A stretch of DNA of 64,000 nucleotides from positions 434,001-498,000 of the forward strand of contig SEHB01000002.1 of NCBI GenBank assembly GCA_004143945.1, in the 5' to 3' direction. Made by a program: the position numbers and the translations under genes. Below the pieces are notes generated by a model that was given only the letters and a program-made list of their open reading frames with translations, did no database searches and was not told the origin of the DNA. The stretch is from Lysobacteraceae bacterium. GTDB lineage: Bacteria > Pseudomonadota > Gammaproteobacteria > Xanthomonadales > Rhodanobacteraceae. Every line of letters begins with the position of its first letter. The first letter of the stretch is position 1. Shown here in pieces: positions 41,858-51,051 of the stretch.

Positions 41858-44500
41858 ATGCGTGGCGCCACGCTGATCCTGCTCGCGTGGAACCAGTGGC
41901 CGATGACGCGGCGCTGCCTCGATTCGCTGCTCGCGACGCGCCCGTACGCGACCGAGGTCGTCGTCGTCGACAACGGCAGCACGGACGACACGCTGGCCGG
42001 GCTGGCAGCCTACGAGGGGCGCGTGCGCGTCGTCGCACTAGCCGAGAATCTCGGCTTCGTGCGCGGCATGAACGCAGGGATCGCGGCCGCACGCGCCGAT
42101 GACGACGTGGTCCTGCTCAACAACGACCTCGTGTTCACGCAGGCCGACTGGCTCGAGCGGTTGCGCGACGCGGCCTACGCCTCGCCCGAACACGGCGTGG
42201 TCGGCTGCCGCCTGCTCGGACCCGAAGCCGAAGGCCGCATCAACCATGTCGGCGGCTACATCGAGGCGGACGAACTGCGCGGCCAGCAGGTCGAAGGCGG
42301 TCCGTTCGAGCGCGAGGTCGCGCAGTACACCACGACGCGCCGCGTGCAGGGCATCGCCTTCGCGGTGGCCTACCTGCGCCGCGACTGCCTCGATCGGATC
42401 GGTGCGCTGGACGAGGCCTTCCACAGCTACTACGAGGACACCGACTACTGCCTGCGCGCGGCCGACGCCGGCATCGCGAGCGTCGTCGCAGGCGCCGTCA
42501 CGTTGCGCCACGACCAGCATGGCTCGACCCAGGACGACGGTGGTTTCCGGCGCCGGCTCGTCGAAGCCAGTCGCGCGACGTTCGCCGCGCGCTGGCAGGC
42601 ACGGATGCGCGCGAGCCAGCGCGGCAACGTCCTCTGGCAGGGCACCACGCGATCACCCGATGCGCATGCCCACCTCGCGCGCAGCTTCGTGCGCCGGCTC
42701 GACGCGCGCGGCCTGCGCATGGCCTATGCGCCGGTCGCGCTCGAGGAGCCCTCGAGCGAGGACATCCGGCTCGACCTCGCCGCGCGCCGATGCTGGCCGC
42801 ATCCGGCCGACGCGGCGGTCGTATGCGCTCAGGGTGGACATTTCGCGCAGGCGCGCGGACGCCGCCGCATCGGCATCGGTTTCGGCGATTGGGAACGCGT
42901 ACCGCGCGAGTGGGCCGAGTCCGCGGCGACGCTCGACCTGCTGCTCGTGCCCGATGCGTTCCAGCGCGCAGCGTTCCTGTCCGCGGGCGTGCGCGTGCCG
43001 GTCGAGGTGCTCGCTCCCGGCGTCGATCGCGACTACTGCCATCCACGCGTGCCGGCGCCGCGCGATCCGCGCGGTCGCTACACCTTCCTCGCGGTCGTCG
43101 ACGAACTTGCGCGCGATGCGCCGGAGCTTCTGATCGAGGCATTCCGCGCCGCGTTCGGTGCCGATGACCACGTGGTCCTGCTGCTGCTCGTGCGACCCGG
43201 GCGTGACGCGTCTGCGATCGCCCGCACACTTGCGCCGCGTCGGGATCCGCGCGTGCGCATGCTCGCGCATTGGGCCTATCCGTGGCACCAGCGGGCGCAG
43301 TTGCTGTGCGCTGCGGACGCCTACGTTTCCGTGCGCCGCGGCGGCGGTTGGGACCCGTTCGCAGCCGAGGCGCTGGCCTGCGGCAGGACGCTGGTCGCGA
43401 CCGATTTCGGCAGCCAGGGCGCGCTCGCGCGCGACCACGGTTTCGCGGTCGCGGCGCGCCGCGCCACCGATGCGCGCACGGGTCTTGCCTGGGCCGAACC
43501 CGAACGCGATGCACTGGTCGCGGCGCTGCGCGCGGCGCACACGCAGCATCGGACGGAACCGCTCGCCGTGCTCGTGGAACGGGCCGATGCGTTCGCGCGT
43601 TCGCACGACGTCGAAGCCAGTGCCGACCAGCTCGCGCAGCGCATCACCGCGCTCGCGGGATTGCCGCAGCGGATGCCGCCGCCACGGGCGCATCGTCCGG
43701 CGCATCTCCAGCGCACGCCCTCGGGCGAACTCGTCGTGCTCGGCATGCATCGCTCCGGTACCTCGGGCGTGGCCGGATTGCTCGCGCGCATGGGCGTGCA
43801 CGCGGGGCCCGCGGAGGACCTGCTGGTCGGCCCGGACAATCCCAAGGGGCACTACGAATCGGCGCGCCTGCACATGGCCTGCGTGCGCCGGCTCGAAGCG
43901 GCGGGCGGCGACTGGAAATCACCGCCCGCCCACGCGGTGCCGGTCGCGGTCGATGCGTTCCGCCGCGAAGCCGGCGGCGTGATCGGGCAACTGGACATGC
44001 AACGTCCGTGGTTGCTGAAGGAACCGCGGCTGTGCCTGCTCGCGCGCGAACTGCTGCCGTTGCTGACACGACCGCTGTTCGTGCACGTGGTGCGCGACCC
44101 GCGCGCGGTCGCCGCCTCGCTCGTCGCGCGCGACGGACTCGCGCCGGAGACCGCGCTCGCGTTGTGGGAGCACTACACGCGCGCGGCGTTCGAGGCGAGC
44201 CGGGGCTGGCCGCGCGTGCTGGTCGACTACGACACGCTGCTCGCCGATCCGACCGGCGCGACGCGCACGCTGCACGCGGAGCTCGTGCGGCTCGGCGTCG
44301 ACGGCGTCGCGCTGCCGCCGGACGAGGCCGTGCGCGCATGGATCCAACCCAATCCGCGCAGTGCGCCGCCGATGCCCGGGATCGCGTTGACGCCCGCACA
44401 GCAGGCGCTGCAGGCCGCGATCGCCGATCGCAGCGTGCTCGACGACGACGCCGCCTCGGCCAGCGGACATGCGCGCTCCGCGCGCGCGCGAGCGGGCTGA
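41858..44500 (+). CDS. trimodular enzyme: GT2 + GT4-like glycosyltransferase + sulfotransferase
   Basis: The 880-aa product has three parts. Residues 1-230 are a GT2 (GT-A) module: ILLAWNQWPMTRRCLDSLLA, VVDNGSTDD, LLNNDL at 86-91 and YYEDTDYC at 191-198. Residues about 285-600 are GT-B-like: APGVDRDYCHPR and GGGWDPFAAEALACG near 495-509 form the donor site. Residues about 620-860 are a PAPS sulfotransferase: 5'-phosphosulfate loop VLGMHRSGTSGVAGLLARMG (627-646) and 3'-phosphate motif VRDPRAVAASL (745-755). ATG 41858 gives the true GT2 start. It probably adds sugars and sulfates them on a growing chain. Confidence 0.85.
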   Translation: MRGATLILLAWNQWPMTRRCLDSLLATRPYATEVVVVDNGSTDDTLAGLAAYEGRVRVVALAENLGFVRGMNAGIAAARADDDVVLLNNDLVFTQADWLERLRDAAYASPEHGVVGCRLLGPEAEGRINHVGGYIEADELRGQQVEGGPFEREVAQYTTTRRVQGIAFAVAYLRRDCLDRIGALDEAFHSYYEDTDYCLRAADAGIASVVAGAVTLRHDQHGSTQDDGGFRRRLVEASRATFAARWQARMRASQRGNVLWQGTTRSPDAHAHLARSFVRRLDARGLRMAYAPVALEEPSSEDIRLDLAARRCWPHPADAAVVCAQGGHFAQARGRRRIGIGFGDWERVPREWAESAATLDLLLVPDAFQRAAFLSAGVRVPVEVLAPGVDRDYCHPRVPAPRDPRGRYTFLAVVDELARDAPELLIEAFRAAFGADDHVVLLLLVRPGRDASAIARTLAPRRDPRVRMLAHWAYPWHQRAQLLCAADAYVSVRRGGGWDPFAAEALACGRTLVATDFGSQGALARDHGFAVAARRATDARTGLAWAEPERDALVAALRAAHTQHRTEPLAVLVERADAFARSHDVEASADQLAQRITALAGLPQRMPPPRAHRPAHLQRTPSGELVVLGMHRSGTSGVAGLLARMGVHAGPAEDLLVGPDNPKGHYESARLHMACVRRLEAAGGDWKSPPAHAVPVAVDAFRREAGGVIGQLDMQRPWLLKEPRLCLLARELLPLLTRPLFVHVVRDPRAVAASLVARDGLAPETALALWEHYTRAAFEASRGWPRVLVDYDTLLADPTGATRTLHAELVRLGVDGVALPPDEAVRAWIQPNPRSAPPMPGIALTPAQQALQAAIADRSVLDDDAASASGHARSARARAG

Positions 44501-44501
44501 G

Positions 44502-46073
44502 ATGTTCGGCTCCCTGCGCCGTCGCCTGTGGGCCCTGCAGCCGCCGCTGCGCGACCTCGGATGGGATGGCGCCGAACTCGCGCTCGAATTCGCGGCCGGG
44601 TTCGCGGGTTCGATCGCGCTCGATGTCGATGGCGTGCACTTCGCGGAACTCCCGGTGCGCGACGCGCGCGCACGCTTCACGTTCCCGTTCGCCCCGAGCG
44701 CATGCGAGGCCTTCGACCTGCTGCCGCGCGCGTCACGCGGCGGGCCGGCGCTCGCGCGCGCGCCGCTGCGCGTGCAGCCCGGTCGGCGCGGCCTGCGCGC
44801 TGCGCGCACGCCGCCGCCGATGCCGGCCGCGAGCGGCGCGGAAGCACGCGTGCCCGCGTTCGGCACCGAGATCGGGCCGGTCGAGGTCGCGATCGTGGTG
44901 CCGGTGTACGACGCGGCGGCGCTGGTCGAACGCTGCCTCGCATCGGTGTTCGCGCATACCACCGGCCGCGCGCTGCTGATCGTCATCGACGACGCGAGCA
45001 GCGATCCCGCGATCGCGCCGCTGCTCGCGCGCGTCGCCGGCATCGAACGCGTGCGCGTCCTGCGCAACGAGACCAATCGCGGATTCACCGCGACCGCGAA
45101 CCGCGGCATGGTCGAGGCCGGCCGCGCCGACGTGGTGCTGCTCAACGCGGACACCGAAGTCGGCCCGAACTGGTTGCAGGGCCTGCGTCGCGCCGCGTAC
45201 TCGGCGGTCGACGTCGCGACCGCGACCGCGGTGTCGGACAACGCGGGCGCATTCTCGGTGCCCGAACTCGAGCAGGTGAACCCGTTGCCTGCGTGCTGGT
45301 CGTTCGAAGACTGCGCGCGCGCGCTGTGGCAGCACGCGGGCCTCGCCTACCCGGAGCTCCCGACCGGCAACGGCTTCTGCATGTACGTGCGTCGCAGCGC
45401 ATTCGATGCGGTCGGCCTGTTCGACGAAGCCGCGTTCCCGCAAGGCTATGGCGAGGAGAACGACTTCTGCCAGCGCGCGTGGCGCCACGACCTGCGCCAT
45501 CTCGTCGCCGGCAACGTGCTCGTGCGCCACGCGCGCAGCGCGAGTTTCGGCGACCAGCGCCGCGTCGCTCTCGGCCAGGCCGGGATGGCGGTGCTGCGCG
45601 AACGCTGGCCCGACTACGAGGCCGACGTCGGACACCAGTTGTTTTCGTTCGAACGGCGCGTGCTCGACTGGCGCGTGCGCCGCATCTACGCACAGGCGCG
45701 CGCGGGCAACGCGCCACGGCCGCGCGTGCTCTGGGTCGGCGCCGGTGCGCCCGAATGGGGTGATGCGGAAGTCTGGAACCTGCGTGCGAACGGCGATCGC
45801 AACGAACTTGTGTTCGACGGACGCGTGATCGACGCGAACACCTGGGTCGCGCACGACCCCGAGCCCTCGTATCGCGCGCTCTGGGACTGGCTGCAGGCGT
45901 ACGCGTTCGAGCGGCTCGTCGTGCCCGAGTACACCGAGTCGGCGGCCGAAATCCTCGCACGGCTCGTCGATCTACCGGCCGCGCGCGTCGCGCAGCCGTT
46001 CGCTCCGAGCGCGCGCGAAGCGCTCGATCGGGCAGAATCGACGCTCCGCAGCTTCCCGGACCTGCCCGCATGA
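44502..46073 (+). CDS. GT2 family glycosyltransferase with extra N- and C-terminal regions
   Basis: The 523-aa product has a central GT2 domain (about residues 128-370): VAIVVPVYDAAALVERCLAS, VIDDASSD, ETNRGFTATANRGM, LLNADTEVGPNW and EENDFCQRAW. An N-terminal region of about 120 residues and a C-terminal region of about 150 residues have no named domain; the latter has PRVLWVGAGAPEWGDAEVWN, which looks Rossmann-like. ATG 44502 lies 1 bp after the previous stop. It is likely a rhamnosyl- or similar transferase for chain extension; the donor is unknown. Confidence 0.85.
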   Translation: MFGSLRRRLWALQPPLRDLGWDGAELALEFAAGFAGSIALDVDGVHFAELPVRDARARFTFPFAPSACEAFDLLPRASRGGPALARAPLRVQPGRRGLRAARTPPPMPAASGAEARVPAFGTEIGPVEVAIVVPVYDAAALVERCLASVFAHTTGRALLIVIDDASSDPAIAPLLARVAGIERVRVLRNETNRGFTATANRGMVEAGRADVVLLNADTEVGPNWLQGLRRAAYSAVDVATATAVSDNAGAFSVPELEQVNPLPACWSFEDCARALWQHAGLAYPELPTGNGFCMYVRRSAFDAVGLFDEAAFPQGYGEENDFCQRAWRHDLRHLVAGNVLVRHARSASFGDQRRVALGQAGMAVLRERWPDYEADVGHQLFSFERRVLDWRVRRIYAQARAGNAPRPRVLWVGAGAPEWGDAEVWNLRANGDRNELVFDGRVIDANTWVAHDPEPSYRALWDWLQAYAFERLVVPEYTESAAEILARLVDLPAARVAQPFAPSAREALDRAESTLRSFPDLPA

Positions 46074-47119
46074 GCGCATCGCCGCGGCGCGCCCTCGTCA
46101 CCGGCATCAGCGGCCAGGACGGCGCGCTGCTCGCGTCGCTGCTGCTGCGCGACGGCGTCGAAGTGGTTGGTACGCACCGGCCCGGGCGCGACGTCGACGA
46201 CTGGCGACTGCACGGGCTCGGCATCGCGGCCGACCCGCGCCTGCGGCTCGTCGCGCTCGACCCGGCCGACGCCGGCGCGTGCGCCGCGCTCGTCGAGGGC
46301 TGCGCGCCGCACGCGGTGTTCCACCTCGCGGGCCAGTCGCGCGTGGCCGAATCGTTCCGCGATCCGCGCGCGAGTCTCGCGGCGAACGGCGCGAGCACGG
46401 TCAACCTGCTCGAGGCGTTGCGCGCGCACGCGCCGTCGGCGCGCTTCGTGCTCGCGGCGAGCGCGGAGATCTTCGGCAGCCCTGCGCATGCGCCGCAGGA
46501 CGAGTCGACGCCGCTCGCGGCGAAGACACCCTACGGGGTCTCCAAGCTGCTCGCGCACGCGGCGGTCGGCGCGTGGCGCGCGAGCTACGGCCTGCATGCC
46601 TCGAGCGCGATCCTGTTCAACCACGAATCGGAATGGCGCGACGAGGCGTTCGTGACGCGCAAGATCAGCCGCGCGGTGGCGCGCATCGCGCTCGGACGCG
46701 AAGGAGAGCTCGCACTCGGCAACCTCGATGCACGGCGCGACTTCGGTTACGCGCCCGACCATGTCGCCGCGATGCGCGCGATCGTCGCGCGCGACACCGC
46801 CGGAGACTACGTGCTCGCGACCGGAACCGGATCCAGCATCCGCGAGTTCGCGTCGGCCGCATTCGCGGCGGCCGGCAGCGTGCTCGACTGGTTCGGCGAA
46901 GGCGCGGACGAAGTCGGCGTCGAGCGCGGCAGCGACCGCGTGCGCGTGCGCGTCGATGCCGCGCTGCTGCGCCCGGTCGACGCGCCGCTGCTGGTCGGCG
47001 ATGCCTCGAAGGCGCGCCGCGAGCTCGGCTTCTCGCCCACGCTCGATCTCGCCGGCCTCGCACGTCGCATGGTCGACGCAGACCTCGCGCGCGAGCGTGC
47101 CGCTCCTTCATGCGCGTGA
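46070..47119 (+). CDS. GDP-mannose 4,6-dehydratase-like SDR enzyme
   Basis: The 349-aa product is an extended SDR with NAD(P)-binding TGISGQDG at 11-18, the catalytic-type SAEIFG (131-136) and YGVSK with Tyr155/Lys159. These features and LFNHES followed by EAFVTRKI match GMD, which makes GDP-4-keto-6-deoxymannose. However, the usual ESPRRGETFVTRKI segment reads ESEWRDEAFVTRKI, so the nucleotide sugar may differ. It overlaps its upstream and downstream neighbours (4 and 10 bp). It supplies a deoxysugar donor to the locus by inference. Confidence 0.8.
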   Translation: MSASPRRALVTGISGQDGALLASLLLRDGVEVVGTHRPGRDVDDWRLHGLGIAADPRLRLVALDPADAGACAALVEGCAPHAVFHLAGQSRVAESFRDPRASLAANGASTVNLLEALRAHAPSARFVLAASAEIFGSPAHAPQDESTPLAAKTPYGVSKLLAHAAVGAWRASYGLHASSAILFNHESEWRDEAFVTRKISRAVARIALGREGELALGNLDARRDFGYAPDHVAAMRAIVARDTAGDYVLATGTGSSIREFASAAFAAAGSVLDWFGEGADEVGVERGSDRVRVRVDAALLRPVDAPLLVGDASKARRELGFSPTLDLAGLARRMVDADLARERAAPSCA

Positions 47120-48261
47120 TTTTCAACGTCGATGCGATCACCGCGCCGCTGACCGGCATCGGGCGCTATGCGCTCGAACTCGCGCGCGGGCTCGCGCGCA
47201 GCGACGAGGTCGAGGCGCTCAAGCTGTACTCGGCGTACCAGTGGGTCGAGGATCCGGAGCATGCATTGCAGTCGAACCGCACGATCGCGGCGGTGCGGCG
47301 GCACGTGCCGTTCAAGTCGGTCGCGCTCGAGGCCTACACGCAGCTGCGCTCGGGACTGTTCCGGCTGCACACGCGTGGCCTCGGCGACTGGCTGCTGCAC
47401 ACGCCGAATTACGTGCTGATGCCGTTCGCGGGACCTGCGCTGACGACCGTGCACGACCTCTCGTGGCTCGCGCATCCCGAGACCCATCCGCCCGAGCGCG
47501 TGCGTTTCCTCGAGCGCCACCTGCCGCGCTCGCTCGAGCAGGCCCGCGCGGTGATCACCGATTCGGACTTCATCGCCGACGAGATCACGCAGACGCTCGG
47601 CGTCGCGCGCGCGAAGCTGCGCGTGGTCCCGCTCGGCGTCGACGCGGCGTACCGGCCGCGCACGCCGGCGGAGCTCGCGCCGGTGCTCGCGAAGCACGCG
47701 CTCGCGGACCAGGCCTACCTGCTCGTCGTCGCGACGCAGGAGCCGCGCAAGAACCTCGCGCGCCTCGCACGCGCGTACGCCGCGCTGCCGCCGTCGCTGC
47801 GCGCGCGCCACCCGCTCGTGATCGCGGGCGGCCGCGGCTGGCTCAATGCGGAACTCGAACACGTCGTCGCGCCACTCGAGGCGCGCGGCGAGGTGCGGCG
47901 CCTCGGCTATGTCGACGAAGCGGAGTTGCCGCTGCTGTACGCGGGCGCGCACGCTTTCGCGTTCCCGTCGCTGTACGAGGGATTCGGCCTGCCGGTACTC
48001 GAGGCGATGGCGAGTGGCGTGCCGGTGCTGACCTCGAACGGCTCCTCGCTCGCGGAGATCGCGCGTGACGCGCTCGGTCCGATTGCGCTCTGCGTCGACC
48101 CGCTCGACGTGGACGCGCTGCGCGCGGGCCTCGAACGCGTGCTGCAGGACGATGCCTGGCGCGCGGACGCATCCGCGCGCGGGCGCGCGCATGCGCGCGC
48201 GTTCGGCTGGCAGCGCTGCGTCGACGCGACGCTCGCCGTCTACCGCGAATTCGCGCGCTGA
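47110..48261 (+). CDS. GT4 family glycosyltransferase
   Basis: The 383-aa product starts MRVIFNVDAITAPLTGIGRY, a common start for mannosyltransferase-like GT4 enzymes. It has donor-site motifs VVATQEPRKNLARLARAYA and FPSLYEGFGLPVLEAMASG (E-x7-E). It is the last gene of the plus-strand glycan operon and overlaps the GMD-like gene by 10 bp. The next gene is on the opposite strand and ends 1 bp after its stop. Confidence 0.9.
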   Translation: MRVIFNVDAITAPLTGIGRYALELARGLARSDEVEALKLYSAYQWVEDPEHALQSNRTIAAVRRHVPFKSVALEAYTQLRSGLFRLHTRGLGDWLLHTPNYVLMPFAGPALTTVHDLSWLAHPETHPPERVRFLERHLPRSLEQARAVITDSDFIADEITQTLGVARAKLRVVPLGVDAAYRPRTPAELAPVLAKHALADQAYLLVVATQEPRKNLARLARAYAALPPSLRARHPLVIAGGRGWLNAELEHVVAPLEARGEVRRLGYVDEAELPLLYAGAHAFAFPSLYEGFGLPVLEAMASGVPVLTSNGSSLAEIARDALGPIALCVDPLDVDALRAGLERVLQDDAWRADASARGRAHARAFGWQRCVDATLAVYREFAR

Positions 48262-50997
48262 TCAGCGCGCAGCAGTCGCCGCGGCGCCCGGCCCCGAAGC
48301 CCCTGCGGGGAGCGGATCGAACTCCGCGATCGTGATCGTGTCGGCATGGCGTGCCCGCGGCTCGGGGCGGGTCGGCTCGCCCTGCCACCAGGCCGCGAGG
48401 CGGGCGGAAAGCGGGGCTGGTGAACCCGCCCCGGCCGGCGCGTCCTTGATCGACAGGCTGCCGACCGCATCGCGGCCGTTCGCCGGCGCGGCGGCATAGA
48501 CGCGCACCGATTCGGCCTGCGCGGGCAGCGCGAGGCGGAAGCGCGGCGTATTCGCCTCGAACGTCGTCGACGAGAGCCGCATGCCTTTCGCACCGAGCCA
48601 GTCCACCGTGACCTTGCCCGCGAACGCGGCCTGGCCGAGATCGACGAGCACGCCGCGATTCCAGCGGTCGCCGTCGAGCGCGAGCCGCGCTTCGTCGCGC
48701 GGTCGCTCGAGCACGACCGCCGGGTCCCCGAGCAGGTTGTACATCTCGACCAGGATGCGGTCGTTCGAGCGCTTCTTCGCGCGCACGATCGCCTCGCCGA
48801 TCGTCGCGCCGGGCACCAGCAGTTCCTCGATCACGCCCTTGCTGTACGCGGGCGAGGGCGAGTTGCGCCAGGACGCCGCGAACACCGCGATCGCGCCCTT
48901 GTCCTTCTCGCGCAGGAAGCGTTCGCCGATCGAATCCTCGGTCGGGTTGTCGAACGGCGCCGAGTAGCAGGTCATCGACAGCACCATCGGCATGCGCGCG
49001 CCGTTCGCGAGCTGGCCGACGTCGTCGAGCGTGAATAGGTCCTGGTTCTTCTTGAGGTCGGGCGGACCGGTGCGCCAGATGTAGCGCCCGCCGTGGCCGA
49101 TGAAGTGCACGAGCAGGCGCCCTTCGTCGATGCCGTCCTGGATCGCGCGCTGGTGCGCGGCATTCTCTTCCACGGCCGGGTTCGCGTAGACCTTGTCGGC
49201 GACGAAGCCCTGCTCGCCGAGCGCGGTCGCGATCTCGTCGGAGGCGCGCTTGAACGAGTCGATCTCGTCGGTGATGAACATCACGTCGCGGCGCCAGGCG
49301 CCGAATTGCGGCGTGGACATGTACCGGATCGTCTTCTCGACGATGCCCGCGACCTCTTCGGGCTCGACCACCGGCAGGCGCCCGACCGCGACGACCGGGT
49401 GCCAGTCGTCGCCTTCGACCGCGGCGAACCAGTTGTCGCTCGCCGACTGGCCCTCGGGCGAAGGGAACTGCCAGGTCGGGATCAGGTTGCGGTCGGCGAG
49501 CTTCTCTGGCGCGTTCTCGTACTTGCCGCCGGGCACCGAACCGAAGTGGCCCGGGAACAGCAGCTCCTGGTTCGTCCACTTCGCGTAGGCGAGGTCGTTG
49601 TAGGTCTCGTGCCGGATGTCGAAGCTCGAGTCGCCGACCAGCAGCAGGAAGCGCGGCTTCTTCGGCCAGCGATGGTACGCGGCGTCGACGAGGTTGCGGA
49701 TCGCCTGCGGATGCGTGATGCCGTGGTTGTACTGGTCGTAGACCGCATCGATGTCGATCACCGCGACCTCGAGCCCGCGCGCGCGATGGAATGCGGCGAG
49801 CGGCTCGATCGCGTCGATCAGGCGCGGATGCGCGACGATCAGGTAGTCGTAGCCCTGCGCGGGCGCGCGCCACTGCTCGCCACGCACCGCGCGCAGCGCG
49901 AGCGGCTTGGCGAGCATGGCGTGGCTCGCCGGGAACAGCTCGACATCCGCTGCAGCCGCCGCGTAGGCATGGCGTCCGCCGCCGAGCGCGCGTGCGGGCC
50001 GGCGCACGCCGTCGCTGCCGTACAGCGCGGGCGCCTCGCCTTCGGCGTGGCGCAGTACGAGCGGCGCCTTCGTTGCGTCGCGTGTCGACAGCGGCAGGCT
50101 CGATGCGTCGAGATTGCCGCCGACCGGATAGCGCGCCTCGAGCCAGTTGAACATCACGACGTCGACGAGGTCGCTCGACGCGTTCCACGGGGTCGCGCGC
50201 CTCGGCACGCTGAGCACGAGCGCGTTGCCCTCGCTGCGCAGCAGGCCCGCCGGAATCTCGAGTTCGAGCGTGTGCTCGTCGCGGCCATCCCATGCGAGCG
50301 GCGCGAGCGCGTGCCCGTTGAGTTCGATGCGGACTTCGTGGTCGGCCGGCTTGGCGCCGACGTGGCGAGGCGGCAGGCGCACGTCCGACAGGCCGCGGAA
50401 TGCGAGCGTGAACCGCGCGCCTTTCGCGCCCGGCTCGAGGTCCGGGAGGTTGAACTCGGCCTTGAACGGAGCCGGATCGACGTGCGTGAGCTTGGCCCAT
50501 TGCCAGACGTCCGGCTCTTCGCCGGGCTTCTGCTGGCGCTGGTCGAGCCGGATCATGAGGTTTTCCTGCTCGAGGTGCAGCGCGCGCTGCAGCGTCGCGC
50601 GGTCGTCGACGGAATCGGGCGCGTCCGCGTCGCGCATGCGCGCATGCGCGCCCGGCGCGGCACCGAGCAGGTAGACGTTCTCGACGCTGTACGCATCGAA
50701 CCACGACATCGGCCCGTGCAGGCGCTGCCCGACCCATTCGATGCGGTCGCCGTCGGCGAAGCGCTCGCCCGCGGCGACCACGCGCAGCGGCACGTCCTTG
50801 CCGCGATGGGTCAGCACGAGATCGGACGCAGCGCAGTCGGCGAGCCCGGACTGCGCGGCCGCGATCGCGGCATGGTCCAGCGTATAGACCGAGGCCTCTT
50901 CGACCTCGATGTGCAACTGGCCGCTGCAGGCGAGCGCAGTGACCGGGGAGGCGAGCAACAACAGCGCGAACGCGCGGATCGAGACACTGGGGGGCAT
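48262..50997 (-). CDS. gingipain-like peptidase (family C25), secreted
   Basis: The 911-aa product has a signal peptide (about residues 1-23) and an N-terminal region of about 350 residues. A C25 caspase-fold domain follows (about 370-740): YLIVAHPRLIDAI, FLLLVGDSSFDIRH, and the His-Cys dyad His635 in VHFIGHGG and Cys677 in SMTCYSAPFDNP. The end has a beta-sandwich-like region. Family members are gingipains and the Bacteroidetes T9SS sortase PorU; a C25 protein next to a proteobacterial glycan locus is unusual. It follows the beta-helix gene by 54 bp and may be cotranscribed with it. Confidence 0.85.
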   Translation of the reverse strand: MPPSVSIRAFALLLLASPVTALACSGQLHIEVEEASVYTLDHAAIAAAQSGLADCAASDLVLTHRGKDVPLRVVAAGERFADGDRIEWVGQRLHGPMSWFDAYSVENVYLLGAAPGAHARMRDADAPDSVDDRATLQRALHLEQENLMIRLDQRQQKPGEEPDVWQWAKLTHVDPAPFKAEFNLPDLEPGAKGARFTLAFRGLSDVRLPPRHVGAKPADHEVRIELNGHALAPLAWDGRDEHTLELEIPAGLLRSEGNALVLSVPRRATPWNASSDLVDVVMFNWLEARYPVGGNLDASSLPLSTRDATKAPLVLRHAEGEAPALYGSDGVRRPARALGGGRHAYAAAAADVELFPASHAMLAKPLALRAVRGEQWRAPAQGYDYLIVAHPRLIDAIEPLAAFHRARGLEVAVIDIDAVYDQYNHGITHPQAIRNLVDAAYHRWPKKPRFLLLVGDSSFDIRHETYNDLAYAKWTNQELLFPGHFGSVPGGKYENAPEKLADRNLIPTWQFPSPEGQSASDNWFAAVEGDDWHPVVAVGRLPVVEPEEVAGIVEKTIRYMSTPQFGAWRRDVMFITDEIDSFKRASDEIATALGEQGFVADKVYANPAVEENAAHQRAIQDGIDEGRLLVHFIGHGGRYIWRTGPPDLKKNQDLFTLDDVGQLANGARMPMVLSMTCYSAPFDNPTEDSIGERFLREKDKGAIAVFAASWRNSPSPAYSKGVIEELLVPGATIGEAIVRAKKRSNDRILVEMYNLLGDPAVVLERPRDEARLALDGDRWNRGVLVDLGQAAFAGKVTVDWLGAKGMRLSSTTFEANTPRFRLALPAQAESVRVYAAAPANGRDAVGSLSIKDAPAGAGSPAPLSARLAAWWQGEPTRPEPRARHADTITIAEFDPLPAGASGPGAAATAAR

Positions 50998-51051
50998 GGC
51001 GGATGCGCTCGCGCGAAGACGGGCGCGGCAGACGGATTCGGGCCAGCTAGG

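Noticed and set aside
31041-48261. Whole glycan locus as a recently acquired island
   Set aside because: Base composition and codon style match the flanks, and there is no integrase, IS element or flanking direct repeat that I can see; only the truncated acyltransferase hints at turnover.
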